Assembly: GCA_003554685.1 (NCBI GenBank) | Contig: PWHA01000315.1 | Coordinates: 1 to 20,326, forward strand | Direction: 5' to 3' | Length of the DNA stretch: 20,326 nucleotides | Origin: Halanaerobiaceae bacterium | GTDB lineage: Bacteria > Bacillota > Halanaerobiia > Halanaerobiales > Halarsenatibacteraceae | Shown: positions 6,713 through 14,552 of the stretch, one piece after another | Layout: each line of letters starts with the position of its first letter | Position numbering within the stretch: position 1 is the stretch's first letter | Translations under genes and position numbers: made by a program | The notes under the pieces: generated by a model | Database searches by the model: none | Seen by the model: the letters and a program-made list of their open reading frames with translations, nothing else | What the model was told of the DNA's origin: nothing

Positions 6713-9055
6713 ATGACAAAATTGCAAAAAAATATGCTGGTCAAGCTGGGTATTATCCTGCTGGCTGCTGTTTTTATCGCGGCTGGATGCTCCGGTAATT
6801 TTCTTGAGGATGGTGGGGCTTCCAGAATTGAAGACGAGGTGACCGATGACGGCAGATTACCGCTGGAAGATGCTGAACTTGCCGACCATCAGCCCAATCA
6901 TATTCTGCTGCAGGGGGAAATAGATGATGAAGTCAGCGCCAGGCTTGAGGAGTTAGAGGCTGAAGTGGTTGATGATCTGCAGGAATTTGATCTCAATATA
7001 TTTAAGGTGAAACTGCCCTCCGGTACTGCACTGACAGATGCCATTAGAGAGCTGCAGGATCTTGTTGCAGTAGAGCATGCTGAGCCTAATTACCAGGTAG
7101 AAAGAATGTCTCCGGATTTGCCGGCGGTTAAAGAAGGAATCACCGGTCTCCCGGATACCGGTGATATCTACCAGGATCATCTCTGGGGTCTGGCGGCTAT
7201 CAATGCCCCGGCTGCCTGGGAAACAGCCACCGGGGAAGATGTGGTGGTGGCCATTATTGATACCGGAGTCCAGTCCGACCATCCGGATCTTTTCGGCCGG
7301 GTGCATGCTGGTTTTAACGTATTTGACAATAACTCTCGCACTGAAGACTGGCACAGTCACGGTACCCATGTAGCAGGAATTACTGCGGCTGCTGCCGGAG
7401 GAGGAGTTGTAGGGGTAGCCAGAGATGCTGAGATTATGCCTATTAAGGTTTTTCATGAAGAAGGCTATCCTACCTTTACCTATGAAACTGCCCGGGGAAT
7501 TGCCTGGTTGACTCAGTGGGCCCGGCAGAATGATAACAGAATTGTAGCAAACATGAGCCTGGGCGGTAGCTACTACAGCAATATCTCTAAAAACGCTATT
7601 GATGATGGTATTGCGGAGGGCATTGTTTTTGTAGTTTCGATGGGCAATTCGGCAATGACTGACAGTCAGTATCCCGTCCGCTATGATGGAGTAATAGCAG
7701 TGGGTGCAATTGATGGTCAGTATAATCAGGCTCGATTTACCACCACCGGCGACTGGATGTCGGTTACTGCTCCCGGGGTGGACATACTCTCCAGTGAGCC
7801 GTTAAGTTTGTACGGGGTGAAAGGCGGAACCTCCATGTCGGCACCTCATGTAACCGGCGTGGCAGCCCTGCTGCTTTCTGCTGACCCTGACCTGACACCC
7901 GGGGAGGTTAAATCTATTCTGGAAGAGACCGCCAGCGTTGATGAACTCTGGCTGAATGCCGATTTCAGTCCAGAATACGGTCATGGACTGGTTGATGCTG
8001 AAGCGGCCCTGGCCTATGATGAGGAAGTGGCAAGCCTTTATAAAGCAGAGTTAGAAGTGGTTCAGTACGATATCTTCGCAGAAAGCTACCTGCCTTCTTA
8101 TAAAAGCAGAGTTGCTCTCTATGATGAGGCCGGGAACTTTATCAAGGACAGTAAAACCAATAAGGAAGGTCAGGCGGTATTTCATAATTTAGCTGCCGGA
8201 GAATATGAAGTGAGAGCTCATCAATCCTTTGCCGATAAGATGCAGAGAACTACCTGGTTATTTGGATATGATCTAGGTATGGGATATGTTTATTTATCTG
8301 AAACTAAAGAAATTGAAGTTAGTGAGACGGATGTGTCTTTTAATATTGAAATGGAAACTTCTGCTTTAGTTGATGTCGGGGTTGAGATAGAGGGAGTAAA
8401 TTTAATACCCTGGCTGGATGGGGTGGATATCAGTGATGAGGAAGGAGATGCTGTTTTTAGCAATCTCCAGTATCCTGATTATGGCCTTGTGTGGGGAGCC
8501 ATAGGAGAAGATGAGATCGATATAGTGCTGGATTATCTGGAGGACCATCCAGGCGACATATTGCTTAAGCCCGGAAACTATTCTCTGGAACCCGTACTGG
8601 ATCCAGTAATTGTGGGAGAAGTGGAACTGGATAACCCATTGGTCCTGGAAACTGTTGATATTGATCTTATGCCTGGAATGAGAGAAGCTGTTAAATTTAC
8701 TGAGCTGGTCGAAATGCCGGCAGATGCAGGATTGTTTGCAGCTGAATTTAATTTTGTTGATGAAGCTGGAATTTCTGTAACAGGGGAAGATTTTGTCCTG
8801 GAGCTTATTTTTGAAAAAGAGGGAGAGTTTGTTGATACTGTTGTCTATGAAGAATTTTATGATGAGTTTACCATCAGCCTGGGTCATTTTGCTCTACTGA
8901 TGGAAGCTGGACAATATGATGTTACAATCCAGGGCGGTATTGCCTATGATGCCGATGAGCCCTATGAATATAGAAAGGTTGCCTACCGGGAAGATTCATT
9001 GACTGTGGAAGATGGTGAGGTGCTGTTTGATACCCTGGAAATTGTGCTGGAATAA
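6713..9055 (+). CDS. Lipoprotein subtilisin-family serine protease (S8) with C-terminal beta-sandwich extension
   Basis: ATG 6713 follows a near-perfect ribosome site, AAAGGAGGT at 6692-6700. The product is 780 residues with lipobox A-A-G-C (Cys26). Residues about 60-128 form a prodomain of the fervidolysin/I9 kind ending in A-E-P-N-Y. The catalytic domain spans about 155-435, with Asp183 (I-D-T-G), His216 (H-G-T-H-V-A-G), oxyanion Asn312 (M-G-N) and Ser374 (G-T-S-M-S-A-P-H), so it should be active. About 340 further residues hold at least one CarboxypepD_reg/CnaB-like domain (about 450-510) and more beta-rich, very acidic modules of unknown role. The lipid anchor would tether the protease outside the cytoplasmic membrane. 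The 3' flank carries a hairpin at 9299. The nearby inhibitor-like gene (3962) suggests controlled activity. Confidence 0.93.
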   Translation: MTKLQKNMLVKLGIILLAAVFIAAGCSGNFLEDGGASRIEDEVTDDGRLPLEDAELADHQPNHILLQGEIDDEVSARLEELEAEVVDDLQEFDLNIFKVKLPSGTALTDAIRELQDLVAVEHAEPNYQVERMSPDLPAVKEGITGLPDTGDIYQDHLWGLAAINAPAAWETATGEDVVVAIIDTGVQSDHPDLFGRVHAGFNVFDNNSRTEDWHSHGTHVAGITAAAAGGGVVGVARDAEIMPIKVFHEEGYPTFTYETARGIAWLTQWARQNDNRIVANMSLGGSYYSNISKNAIDDGIAEGIVFVVSMGNSAMTDSQYPVRYDGVIAVGAIDGQYNQARFTTTGDWMSVTAPGVDILSSEPLSLYGVKGGTSMSAPHVTGVAALLLSADPDLTPGEVKSILEETASVDELWLNADFSPEYGHGLVDAEAALAYDEEVASLYKAELEVVQYDIFAESYLPSYKSRVALYDEAGNFIKDSKTNKEGQAVFHNLAAGEYEVRAHQSFADKMQRTTWLFGYDLGMGYVYLSETKEIEVSETDVSFNIEMETSALVDVGVEIEGVNLIPWLDGVDISDEEGDAVFSNLQYPDYGLVWGAIGEDEIDIVLDYLEDHPGDILLKPGNYSLEPVLDPVIVGEVELDNPLVLETVDIDLMPGMREAVKFTELVEMPADAGLFAAEFNFVDEAGISVTGEDFVLELIFEKEGEFVDTVVYEEFYDEFTISLGHFALLMEAGQYDVTIQGGIAYDADEPYEYRKVAYREDSLTVEDGEVLFDTLEIVLE

Positions 9056-9535
9056 TAGTGGGATAAACTCTAAAGCCAGCAAAGGCTTGTAGTTTGCTGT
9101 ATTAGAGCAGGTAATTCCTAAGTTAAAGCAGTTTATTAGCTCAAAGACCAGCATCTCTTAACCGGAATGCCTCAATCATGAATAAAAGTAAATAAACCAA
9201 TTTAAAGGAAAGATCCAGTGAGGAATTTTAGGAGAATAACCATAAAACTGGATAATTAAAGCGGGCAAGTTACAGGCAAGTTTAATATTTATTGGTCCAG
9301 GCAGTCTTGATCTGAGATTTTCTCTGATTGAGGCTGCTTAACTTTTTCTGGAAGAGATTTAACTGCAGGCAGGAATTTGACTTAATAATAGAGAATAAAT
9401 TAATAATCCGAAGATACCGAAGAAGAATACCGGCATAAGTATGGGAATGAGAAATACCGGAGAAGGAAGGGAAAGAATTTCGTAATCAAAGTTAAGAGCT
9501 TGTTAGTAGCTATCAGTATCACTCTGGCCAAGGAT
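9056..9535. other. Intergenic region between the two subtilisin genes
   Basis: No gene is seen. Just after the stop lie two overlapping alternative stems: AAGCC 9073-9077 with GGCTT 9084-9088, or CAGCAAA 9077-9083 with TTTGCTG 9093-9099. The conserved hairpin at 9299-9339 follows. From 9380 the + strand is purine-rich. Parts of 9190-9298 resemble 1395-1509 weakly. An in-frame extension of the next gene back to TTG 9500 exists but lacks a ribosome site. Confidence 0.5.
9299..9348 (+). terminator. Conserved stem-loop, copy 2, probable terminator of the protease operon
   Basis: An 8-bp stem (9299-9306 with 9332-9339) encloses a 25-nt loop and is followed by AAC and a T-run at 9343-9347. It aligns without gaps to 1510-1550. 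The loop is longer than in most intrinsic terminators and the stem has two wobble pairs, so a structured RNA element is the other reading. Confidence 0.5.
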
Positions 9536-9553
9536 AGGGAGGCGAAGGTTTTG
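9536..9553 (+). promoter_or_regulatory. Ribosome site that sets a TTG start for the second subtilisin
   Basis: AGGGAGG at 9536-9542 lies eight bases before TTG 9551, which is in frame with the protease. The longer frame from TTG 9500 has no comparable site upstream. I therefore prefer 9551. Confidence 0.55.
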
Positions 9554-11329
9554 AAAGCAATTAAAACTGCACTAACTGCTGCAAATTATAACAGGGGAAA
9601 TAGGGGGAATTATTATTGGGAAAATTATAAAAGATTGCTGACTAAGTTTTTCCTTGTTTTTATTATTTTACTGCTGACGGTGCTTTTAACTTCCTGCAGC
9701 AGAAAATGTCCCTATTTACATAACCGGGAAATAACCGCAGAAATATCGGTAATGCACAGCTTTCCAGCTTCACCGCTGGATAATTTTCACTCCAGAGAAC
9801 TGTCTGGTCTTGATGATGTCAGCCGTGAGGCTCGGTTTTCAGCGTTTTCCCGGGCAAGCAAACCTCTGGCGGAGAGAGAAAAAACTGAGGAAATTATTGT
9901 CGGTTTTGCTGATGAAATAGATTTATCGGAACTGCTTGATTACCTGGAAGCAGAAGAATATCAGGTGCTGGAGATTAACAGGGAGAGTAATTATGCTGTC
10001 TTAAGATCTCCTTCAAAAACCGGGGGCGAAGCAGAGGAACTGTACTGGTTTATAAACAAACTTCAGGCCCACCCCAAAATTAGCTATGCCGAACCCAATT
10101 ACAGCTATCATAACCTCGCAGTTACCCATCCCAATGATACTTATTACAGCTATCAGTGGAATTATTCTCAGATCCGGCTGCCTCAGGCCTGGTCGGGTTC
10201 TACCGGTTCCTCGAGTGTCAGGATTGCTGTGCTGGATACGGGAGTTAGCAGGCATCATCCTGATCTGGCAGGGCAGCTTGATGAATCAGATGGTTATAAT
10301 ATTCTGGCTGGTAATAATGATTTTAACGACCTGGATGGTCATGGCACTCATGTTGCCGGAATCATTTCTGCAGCCACCAATAATAATAAAGGTGTTGCTG
10401 GCGTGATATGGGACAGCAGTATAGTTCCGGTAAAAGTTCTGGAGAATAATACGGGCAGCTGGCTTGATATTGCCAGAGGGATTCGCTATGCTGCCGGCCT
10501 GACTGAAGAGCCTGGGATTTCCCGGCCGGTTGATGTTATCAACCTTTCGCTGGGTGGGGTTAATAAATCTGAAACTGTTAAGGCGGCTGTGGAAGATGCC
10601 CGGGAAGAAGGCATCATTATTGTGGCAGCTGCAGGTAATTTTGGAGAAGAGGGACTGCTCTATCCTGCTGCCTTTTCCGGAGTAATTTCTGTGGGAGCTG
10701 TGGATTTCAACTATCCGGAGGAACCGGGGCTGGCAAGGTATTCTAACTACGGCTCCGAGCTCGACGTTCTGGCTCCGGGGGGAGATTTAGAAGTGGACAG
10801 CAGCAACCGAGGATGGGAAGATGGGATTTTGAGTACTTATTCCAGCAGCGGCTCTTCCACTTCTAATTCTGCTGATTATAAATTCAAGGAAGGCACCTCA
10901 ATGGCCGCTCCTCATGTCAGCGGTGTGATTGGTCTGATGCTGGCTAACGGTATGTCGCGGGATCAGGATAGGATTCGGAGTATATTACAGGGAACCGGTA
11001 TAAAATTGACTGGTATTTCTCAGAATATCGGGAATGCCGGCCTGATAAATGCTTACTGGGCCCTGCACAGACCTAAGAAAATAACAGTTTACCTGCTGCT
11101 GAAGGAAACAGAGCAGCTTGAAGCATGGGGAAAGCAGGAACTTCCACTTTCCGGGGGAAAGATTAATTTTTCTGAACTGCCGCCGGGTGAATATCAGCTG
11201 CAGGCTCATTTGGATGTGGAGAACACCGGAGAACTTAATCCAGGAGATTATTATGATGAGCTTGATATTGATCTGACCGGTGATGAGGAAGCAAAACAGG
11301 TAAAGTTGGAAATAAGAGAAACTGAATAG
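9551..11329 (+). CDS. Second lipoprotein subtilisin-family serine protease (S8)
   Basis: Starting at TTG 9551 the product is 592 residues; the frame stays open back to 9500. The first 33 residues are polar, then a hydrophobic stretch ends in a lipobox T-S-C at Cys49, so the N-region is unusually long and the true start could be later. A prodomain (about residues 115-198) ends in A-E-P-N-Y. The catalytic residues are complete: Asp229 (L-D-T-G), His264 (H-G-T-H-V-A-G), oxyanion Asn363 (A-G-N) and Ser450 (G-T-S-M-A-A-P-H). After the catalytic domain comes one short CarboxypepD_reg-like beta domain (about 510-592), much smaller than in the first protease. It is not a recent duplicate of the 6713 gene, since the two differ widely outside the motifs. 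Its own 3' part is copied at 11365-11701. Confidence 0.9.
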   Translation: MKAIKTALTAANYNRGNRGNYYWENYKRLLTKFFLVFIILLLTVLLTSCSRKCPYLHNREITAEISVMHSFPASPLDNFHSRELSGLDDVSREARFSAFSRASKPLAEREKTEEIIVGFADEIDLSELLDYLEAEEYQVLEINRESNYAVLRSPSKTGGEAEELYWFINKLQAHPKISYAEPNYSYHNLAVTHPNDTYYSYQWNYSQIRLPQAWSGSTGSSSVRIAVLDTGVSRHHPDLAGQLDESDGYNILAGNNDFNDLDGHGTHVAGIISAATNNNKGVAGVIWDSSIVPVKVLENNTGSWLDIARGIRYAAGLTEEPGISRPVDVINLSLGGVNKSETVKAAVEDAREEGIIIVAAAGNFGEEGLLYPAAFSGVISVGAVDFNYPEEPGLARYSNYGSELDVLAPGGDLEVDSSNRGWEDGILSTYSSSGSSTSNSADYKFKEGTSMAAPHVSGVIGLMLANGMSRDQDRIRSILQGTGIKLTGISQNIGNAGLINAYWALHRPKKITVYLLLKETEQLEAWGKQELPLSGGKINFSELPPGEYQLQAHLDVENTGELNPGDYYDELDIDLTGDEEAKQVKLEIRETE

Positions 11330-11364
11330 CGGGAGCGGACTGTCTGCCGGCTCCGGGGCAGTCG

Positions 11365-11701
11365 GGATAATTGGCGGTGGATTTTAACTATCCGGGAGAA
11401 TTTGAACTGGCTCACTACTCCAATTTTAGTGCCGAGCTTGATATTTTGGCTCCTGGAGGTAATTTAAGTGTTAATAGTGATGGCAGCAGTTACAATGATG
11501 GAGTAATGAGTACAGGAATTAGCAATGAGAGATTTTCCTATCTATTAATGAGTGGAACTTCTATGGCTGCTTCTCATGTCAGCGGTGTGGCAGGATTAAT
11601 GCTATCCCGGGGATTATCAAGGCAGTAACAGTTTAAAGGATGCAGCGAGGATTTCCGGGAATGTGAAAGAGGTTACAATATTATTGAAGGAGGAGTACTG
11701 A
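11365..11701 (+). pseudogene. Stump of a third subtilisin, serine end only
   Basis: From about 11371 the frame matches the second subtilisin from its V-D-F-N-Y-P segment through the catalytic-serine block (G-T-S-M-A-A, here followed by S-H in place of P-H) to L-S-R. It stops at TAA 11626-11628. In a shifted frame the next bases, to TGA 11699-11701, encode about 22 residues, the last ten of which resemble the K-I-T-V-Y-L-L-L-K-E segment of the intact gene. The intervening part has been deleted. The Asp and His residues are absent, so it cannot be a working protease. It begins 40 bases after the intact gene ends, as expected for a partial tandem duplication or a decayed third gene. Confidence 0.85.
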
Positions 11702-12252
11702 TTTAATTTAAGCCATTTTTTAATTGTGCTTTTGCTTTAGGAGTTTGAGGTCAGCAGGCAAATGTCCGGATTTGTTTTAATTTCAGGAAGGAGTTTTTAA
11801 CACTGTGAAGAATTAAAATACCTTTTAAGCTCCATAACAGGTCTGGAGAAAATCCTTGTGAGTGATATACTTACTTGTGGGCTATTACCTTCCTGGGGAT
11901 TAACTCCCAGAGGAAAAAATAGGATGACGACTTTGAAATGATGGCTGTAAGGAGAATGATGCGATAATTGTGAAATCATTAAATAGTTACGCTGATATGT
12001 ATTAAGTTCTCGCACGTAAAGCCAGTTTACGTGCTGGAAACTTATGTGTTCTGTCTCTGAAAATTTAAAATTTATTTATGGTTTGAGTTTTTGTTGTCCT
12101 TTTGAGTTTGTGTTGCCTTTAAAAGTCGTTATGATCACTGGCAAAATCGGTCATACAACCGCACCTTCCCGGTCTACCTCCTGATAAAGGGACAGCACCG
12201 AATAGGGGCCGCTCTCCCAGGAGTTTATATTAACAATCAGAGTGCAAAAACT
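11702..12252. other. Gene-free stretch after the subtilisin cluster
   Basis: No intact gene is seen. AGGAAGGAG at 11785-11793 with GTG 11804 (GTG AAG AAT TAA) resembles the ribosome site and start of the 5066 gene but stops after three codons, so it may be the stub of a lost gene. Two hairpins occur: CTGGG/CCCAG around 11893-11910 and a perfect dyad at 12012-12034. The bases from 12040 to 12252 hold nothing I recognise. Confidence 0.4.
12012..12034. repeat. Perfect 9-bp inverted repeat with 5-nt loop
   Basis: GCACGTAAA (12012-12020) and TTTACGTGC (12026-12034) flank GCCAG. There is no T-run, so it is not a terminator. It could be a protein-binding site, or the hairpin end of a mobile element. 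Confidence 0.6.
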
Positions 12253-12274
12253 TGTCCCATATTTCAAATTTACC

Positions 12275-12867
12275 TCAAATACCAGAGTGTTTTTCTAAAA
12301 ATTTCAGGAACTCATCTATATCATCCTTAAGCTTATCGTAAAGATGAGGAAGATTTTTTATAAGGGGCTCAATTCTTTGTTTTGATAGATTAAAAGTATA
12401 CATGAGGGTTTATCTTGAGAATTCGTAGTCTAATTATCATATCTTTTTCTTCCTTTTTTTGGTCAGACTGTGTTTATTAAGCACCCGGGAAATGGTGGTA
12501 GGACTGACATCATAGCCTTCCTCTTTAATAATTTCATTGATTTCATACATGTTTAAATAGGGACGGTTAAACCGTAATTCGATGTTTTTCTTTTCCAACT
12601 CTTCAGTTCGTTTGGCAGGTTTTTTAGGTCCGGGTTTATCCTTTTGTAAACCTAAAATGCCTTTTTCCATAAATTTATCGTAGTTGTAATAGTAGGCCTG
12701 CCTGGAATAGCCAAACTCTTTACAAACATCTGCCACAGGCTCCTGACTTAAAGAGGCTTTCCGTATCATCTCATAAAGCACCTGAATGCGGTCATTAAGG
12801 TCAATGGGAAACTTGCGTGCCGGGGTGTCTCCCTGAATATAGACAACTTCATCAGCATCAGTTCTCT
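12275..12867 (-). pseudogene. Transposase gene reduced to its helix-turn-helix N-terminus and C-terminal tail
   Basis: On the minus strand the frame from about 12861 to 12437 encodes an N-terminal DNA-binding part with two helix-turn-helix-like units, one around E-F-G-Y-S-R-Q-A-Y and one around S-P-T-T-I-S-R-V-L. A basic linker (K-P-G-P-K-K-P) lies between them, and the part ends in K-K-R-K-K-K. A stop follows directly. A second open piece (12400 to 12275) encodes about 40 residues ending in F-L-E-K-H-S-G-I, which looks like the tail of the same protein. The DDE catalytic core is missing. A 17-bp tandem duplication (12851-12884) breaks the frame at its start. An inner GTG start at 12781 leaves 114 residues. 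The exact IS family is not certain. Confidence 0.7.
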
Positions 12868-12884
12868 ATCAGCATCAGTTCTCT
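12851..12884. repeat. 17-bp tandem duplication at the start of the transposase remnant
   Basis: The unit ATCAGCATCAGTTCTCT occurs twice head to tail. On the minus strand it puts a TAG in frame just before the transposase coding sequence. Removing one copy restores a longer open frame. Confidence 0.9.
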
Positions 12885-12931
12885 CAAGAGATTAACTCAA
12901 TTTTAACTAACTCCCTTTTGAAAAATTATAC

Positions 12932-12937
12932 AGGAAA
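12932..12937 (-). promoter_or_regulatory. Possible -10 box of the deleted insertion element
   Basis: Read on the minus strand, TATAAT lies just upstream of a GGGAG ribosome-like site (+ strand CTCCC at 12911-12915) and the broken transposase start. No clear -35 box was found. Confidence 0.35.
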
Positions 12938-13025
12938 ATAAGCAACAAGTCAAAAAATTTGTATAATTAATTATGAGACATAAAAAAGACATTGTTTAAC
13001 AATCTAAATAAGGCACTGGACAGGA

Positions 13026-13271
13026 ATGATGGCAGGAAGTGGTATTATGAGGGAGATAATTCTGAAAAAGATAATGCTGAATTTACTGGTGTTAACCGGG
13101 GTGCTGATCGGAATGTTTTCCTGCTGTATACTGACCGGGACATTTTGTAGCGTATCCGGGACATTTGAGCTGCAGCAGGCTGAGTTCCGGTTTATCTGCT
13201 GGAAAGAAGACGCAGCGGGGAAGAAACCCCAACTCTTAAGGTTATGGTGTTGCGCAGTCTCAGCCTGTTAA
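13026..13271 (+). other. Small open frame, doubtful; possible lipoprotein signal remnant
   Basis: The frame is 81 codons. From the inner ATG 13047 it reads as a basic start, a hydrophobic stretch and an F-S-C-C segment that could be a lipobox. The rest is rich in Cys and Trp and unlike the acidic proteins around it, and another frame over 13185-13300 looks more coding-like. No good ribosome site precedes either start. It may be the decayed 5' end of a lipoprotein gene with a frameshift. I do not recognise a family. Confidence 0.25.
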
Positions 13272-13807
13272 GCTGTATTTTTGATTTTCTGCTTTAGGTT
13301 TTTTGAAGATTTTTAAAGAATTAAGGATTTTAAAGGATTTTGTAAAAGGGTTTTATAAGGGAATGATTTTATCAGAGTTTTTAGGAAATTTCATATATTT
13401 TTCACCTGAAATTGATTGATTATTTACCGGTTGGTGTGATTTAATTATAGTAGATGGTAACTATAAATATGAGGATGAGAAATATTAATGAGAGAAAACT
13501 AATCAGGGAAATGATTGAGATAAGATATAGATAATGAAAGATAGAAAACAAGGTATAGATGGTAAAAAAAAATGATGAGAGAAAGATGTTGAGTGAAAAA
13601 TGAGTAATTGAGTTATTAACAGAGATACCAGGAGATAGCTGAGATGACACCAGCTGGAGGAGCAGCAGCAGGGATAAAAAATTCTTGAGTGCTGAAAAGA
13701 GCAGGAAATTATACTTAATTTTAAGATTTCTTAAAAGATAAAACAGGATTTGAAGAGCTGGATTAGGAGATGATTTGCAACTATCAATCTTTTTCGGGGG
13801 AATTAAC
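13272..13807. other. Long purine-rich leader before the OstA-like gene
   Basis: No gene is seen on either strand that I trust. Positions 13306-13370 contain several near-copies of AAGGATTTT/AAGGGTTTTA. From about 13460 to 13730 the + strand is strongly purine-rich and almost free of C in its first part. The region ends with a G-run ribosome site, GGGGG at 13796-13800, seven bases from ATG 13808. Confidence 0.5.
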
Positions 13808-14482
13808 ATGAAAAAAATTAGGGAAAAATTCTTGCAGACTGATATTTTAAATTCTGCTGTGAGCAGGAAGGTGCTGGCTGCCGGTATTGCTGGAGCAGTG
13901 CTGGTTTTGATGTTCTGGACCGGACCGGTTCTGGCTGAGGTCCAGATTAATGCCGGTTATCTTGATTATGCCGAGGACTGGGTGGAACTGGAAGAGGGAG
14001 TGGAAATATTCTGGGAGGAATATGAAACTGTCTCCCTGCGGGGTGAAATTGACAGAGAAGCTTCGATTGTTTATCTCTATGAGGAGGTTGAGCTCTTCTT
14101 TGAGGGTGGCTTTATAAATGCAGAGGAAGCGGATATGTTTCTGGATGATGATGAGTTTGTCTTCCGGGATGATGTTTATCTGAATTATGACCAGGGAGAA
14201 GAAGCCAGCCCGATAGAGATCACCACGACTGTGATGACCTATTATCCGGAAGAGGAGAACTTTGTGTTTGAAGAGGAGCTGGAAATTCAGCAGGAAGGCA
14301 GGGTAATTCAAGCCGGTTCCGGCGATTTTCAGGAAGCTGAAGAGGCTTTTTATTTTGCTGATGGTGTGGAAATAATTGAAGAAGGTGGAGACAGGATTAC
14401 GAGCCAGGAGGCTGTTTTAAGCATGGGAGAAGATGAAGTATTCACTGCTGAAGGTGATGTGGAGATTGAACTGGAGATTTGA
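13808..14482 (+). CDS. OstA/LptA-like periplasmic protein
   Basis: I take ATG 13808, set by GGGGG at 13796-13800, over the longer frame from 13775. The product is 224 residues with an N-terminal basic region, a hydrophobic segment and a likely signal peptidase I site after V-L-A, around residue 43. The mature part is a series of short acidic beta-strand repeats of about 20-25 residues (for example V-E-L-E-E-G-V-E-I, F-V-F-R-D-D-V-Y-L, F-T-A-E-G-D-V-E-I). This is the pattern of the OstA-like/LptA beta-jellyroll (PF03968 type), which carries lipopolysaccharide across the periplasm in diderms. There are no lpt genes nearby, so it may be a stand-alone homologue with another lipid or envelope role. 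It ends in a clear terminator. Confidence 0.7.
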   Translation: MKKIREKFLQTDILNSAVSRKVLAAGIAGAVLVLMFWTGPVLAEVQINAGYLDYAEDWVELEEGVEIFWEEYETVSLRGEIDREASIVYLYEEVELFFEGGFINAEEADMFLDDDEFVFRDDVYLNYDQGEEASPIEITTTVMTYYPEEENFVFEEELEIQQEGRVIQAGSGDFQEAEEAFYFADGVEIIEEGGDRITSQEAVLSMGEDEVFTAEGDVEIELEI

Positions 14483-14552
14483 TGGGGTTGTAGTGATAGC
14501 TGGTTAGAAATAATCAGTATCTGCAAGGAAGTTAGATGCTAGAGCTTCTAAA

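Larger units (their letters stand above)
12253..12980 (-). mobile_element. Internally deleted insertion element (about 0.7 kb)
   Basis: The stretch carries the two ends of a transposase gene on the minus strand and lacks the middle. TGTCCCAT at 12253-12260 and ATGAGACA at 12973-12980 are inverted with one mismatch, and similarity continues inward with more mismatches, so they may be the terminal repeats. No target duplication is evident. The promoter side would be at the right end, where the minus strand carries TATAAT (12932-12937 on the + strand). Confidence 0.5.

Noticed and set aside
6953..7456. Minus-strand open frame over the subtilisin prodomain and catalytic start
   Set aside because: The opposite strand carries the catalytic Asp and His motifs. 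This is a shadow frame.
8402..8887. Minus-strand open frame inside the first subtilisin
   Set aside because: It is antisense to the C-terminal extension and shows no start site or family features.
11797..12015. Minus-strand open frame after the subtilisin stump
   Set aside because: No ribosome site, no family and no continuity; too weak to call.
13441..13809. Minus-strand open frame of 122 codons in the purine-rich leader
   Set aside because: It is a low-complexity Leu/Ile/Ser/Phe frame produced by the purine bias of the other strand. It could mimic a membrane protein but has no clear ribosome site.
13847..14311. Minus-strand open frame opposite the OstA-like gene
   Set aside because: The + strand has signal peptide, repeats, ribosome site and terminator. 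The minus frame has none.
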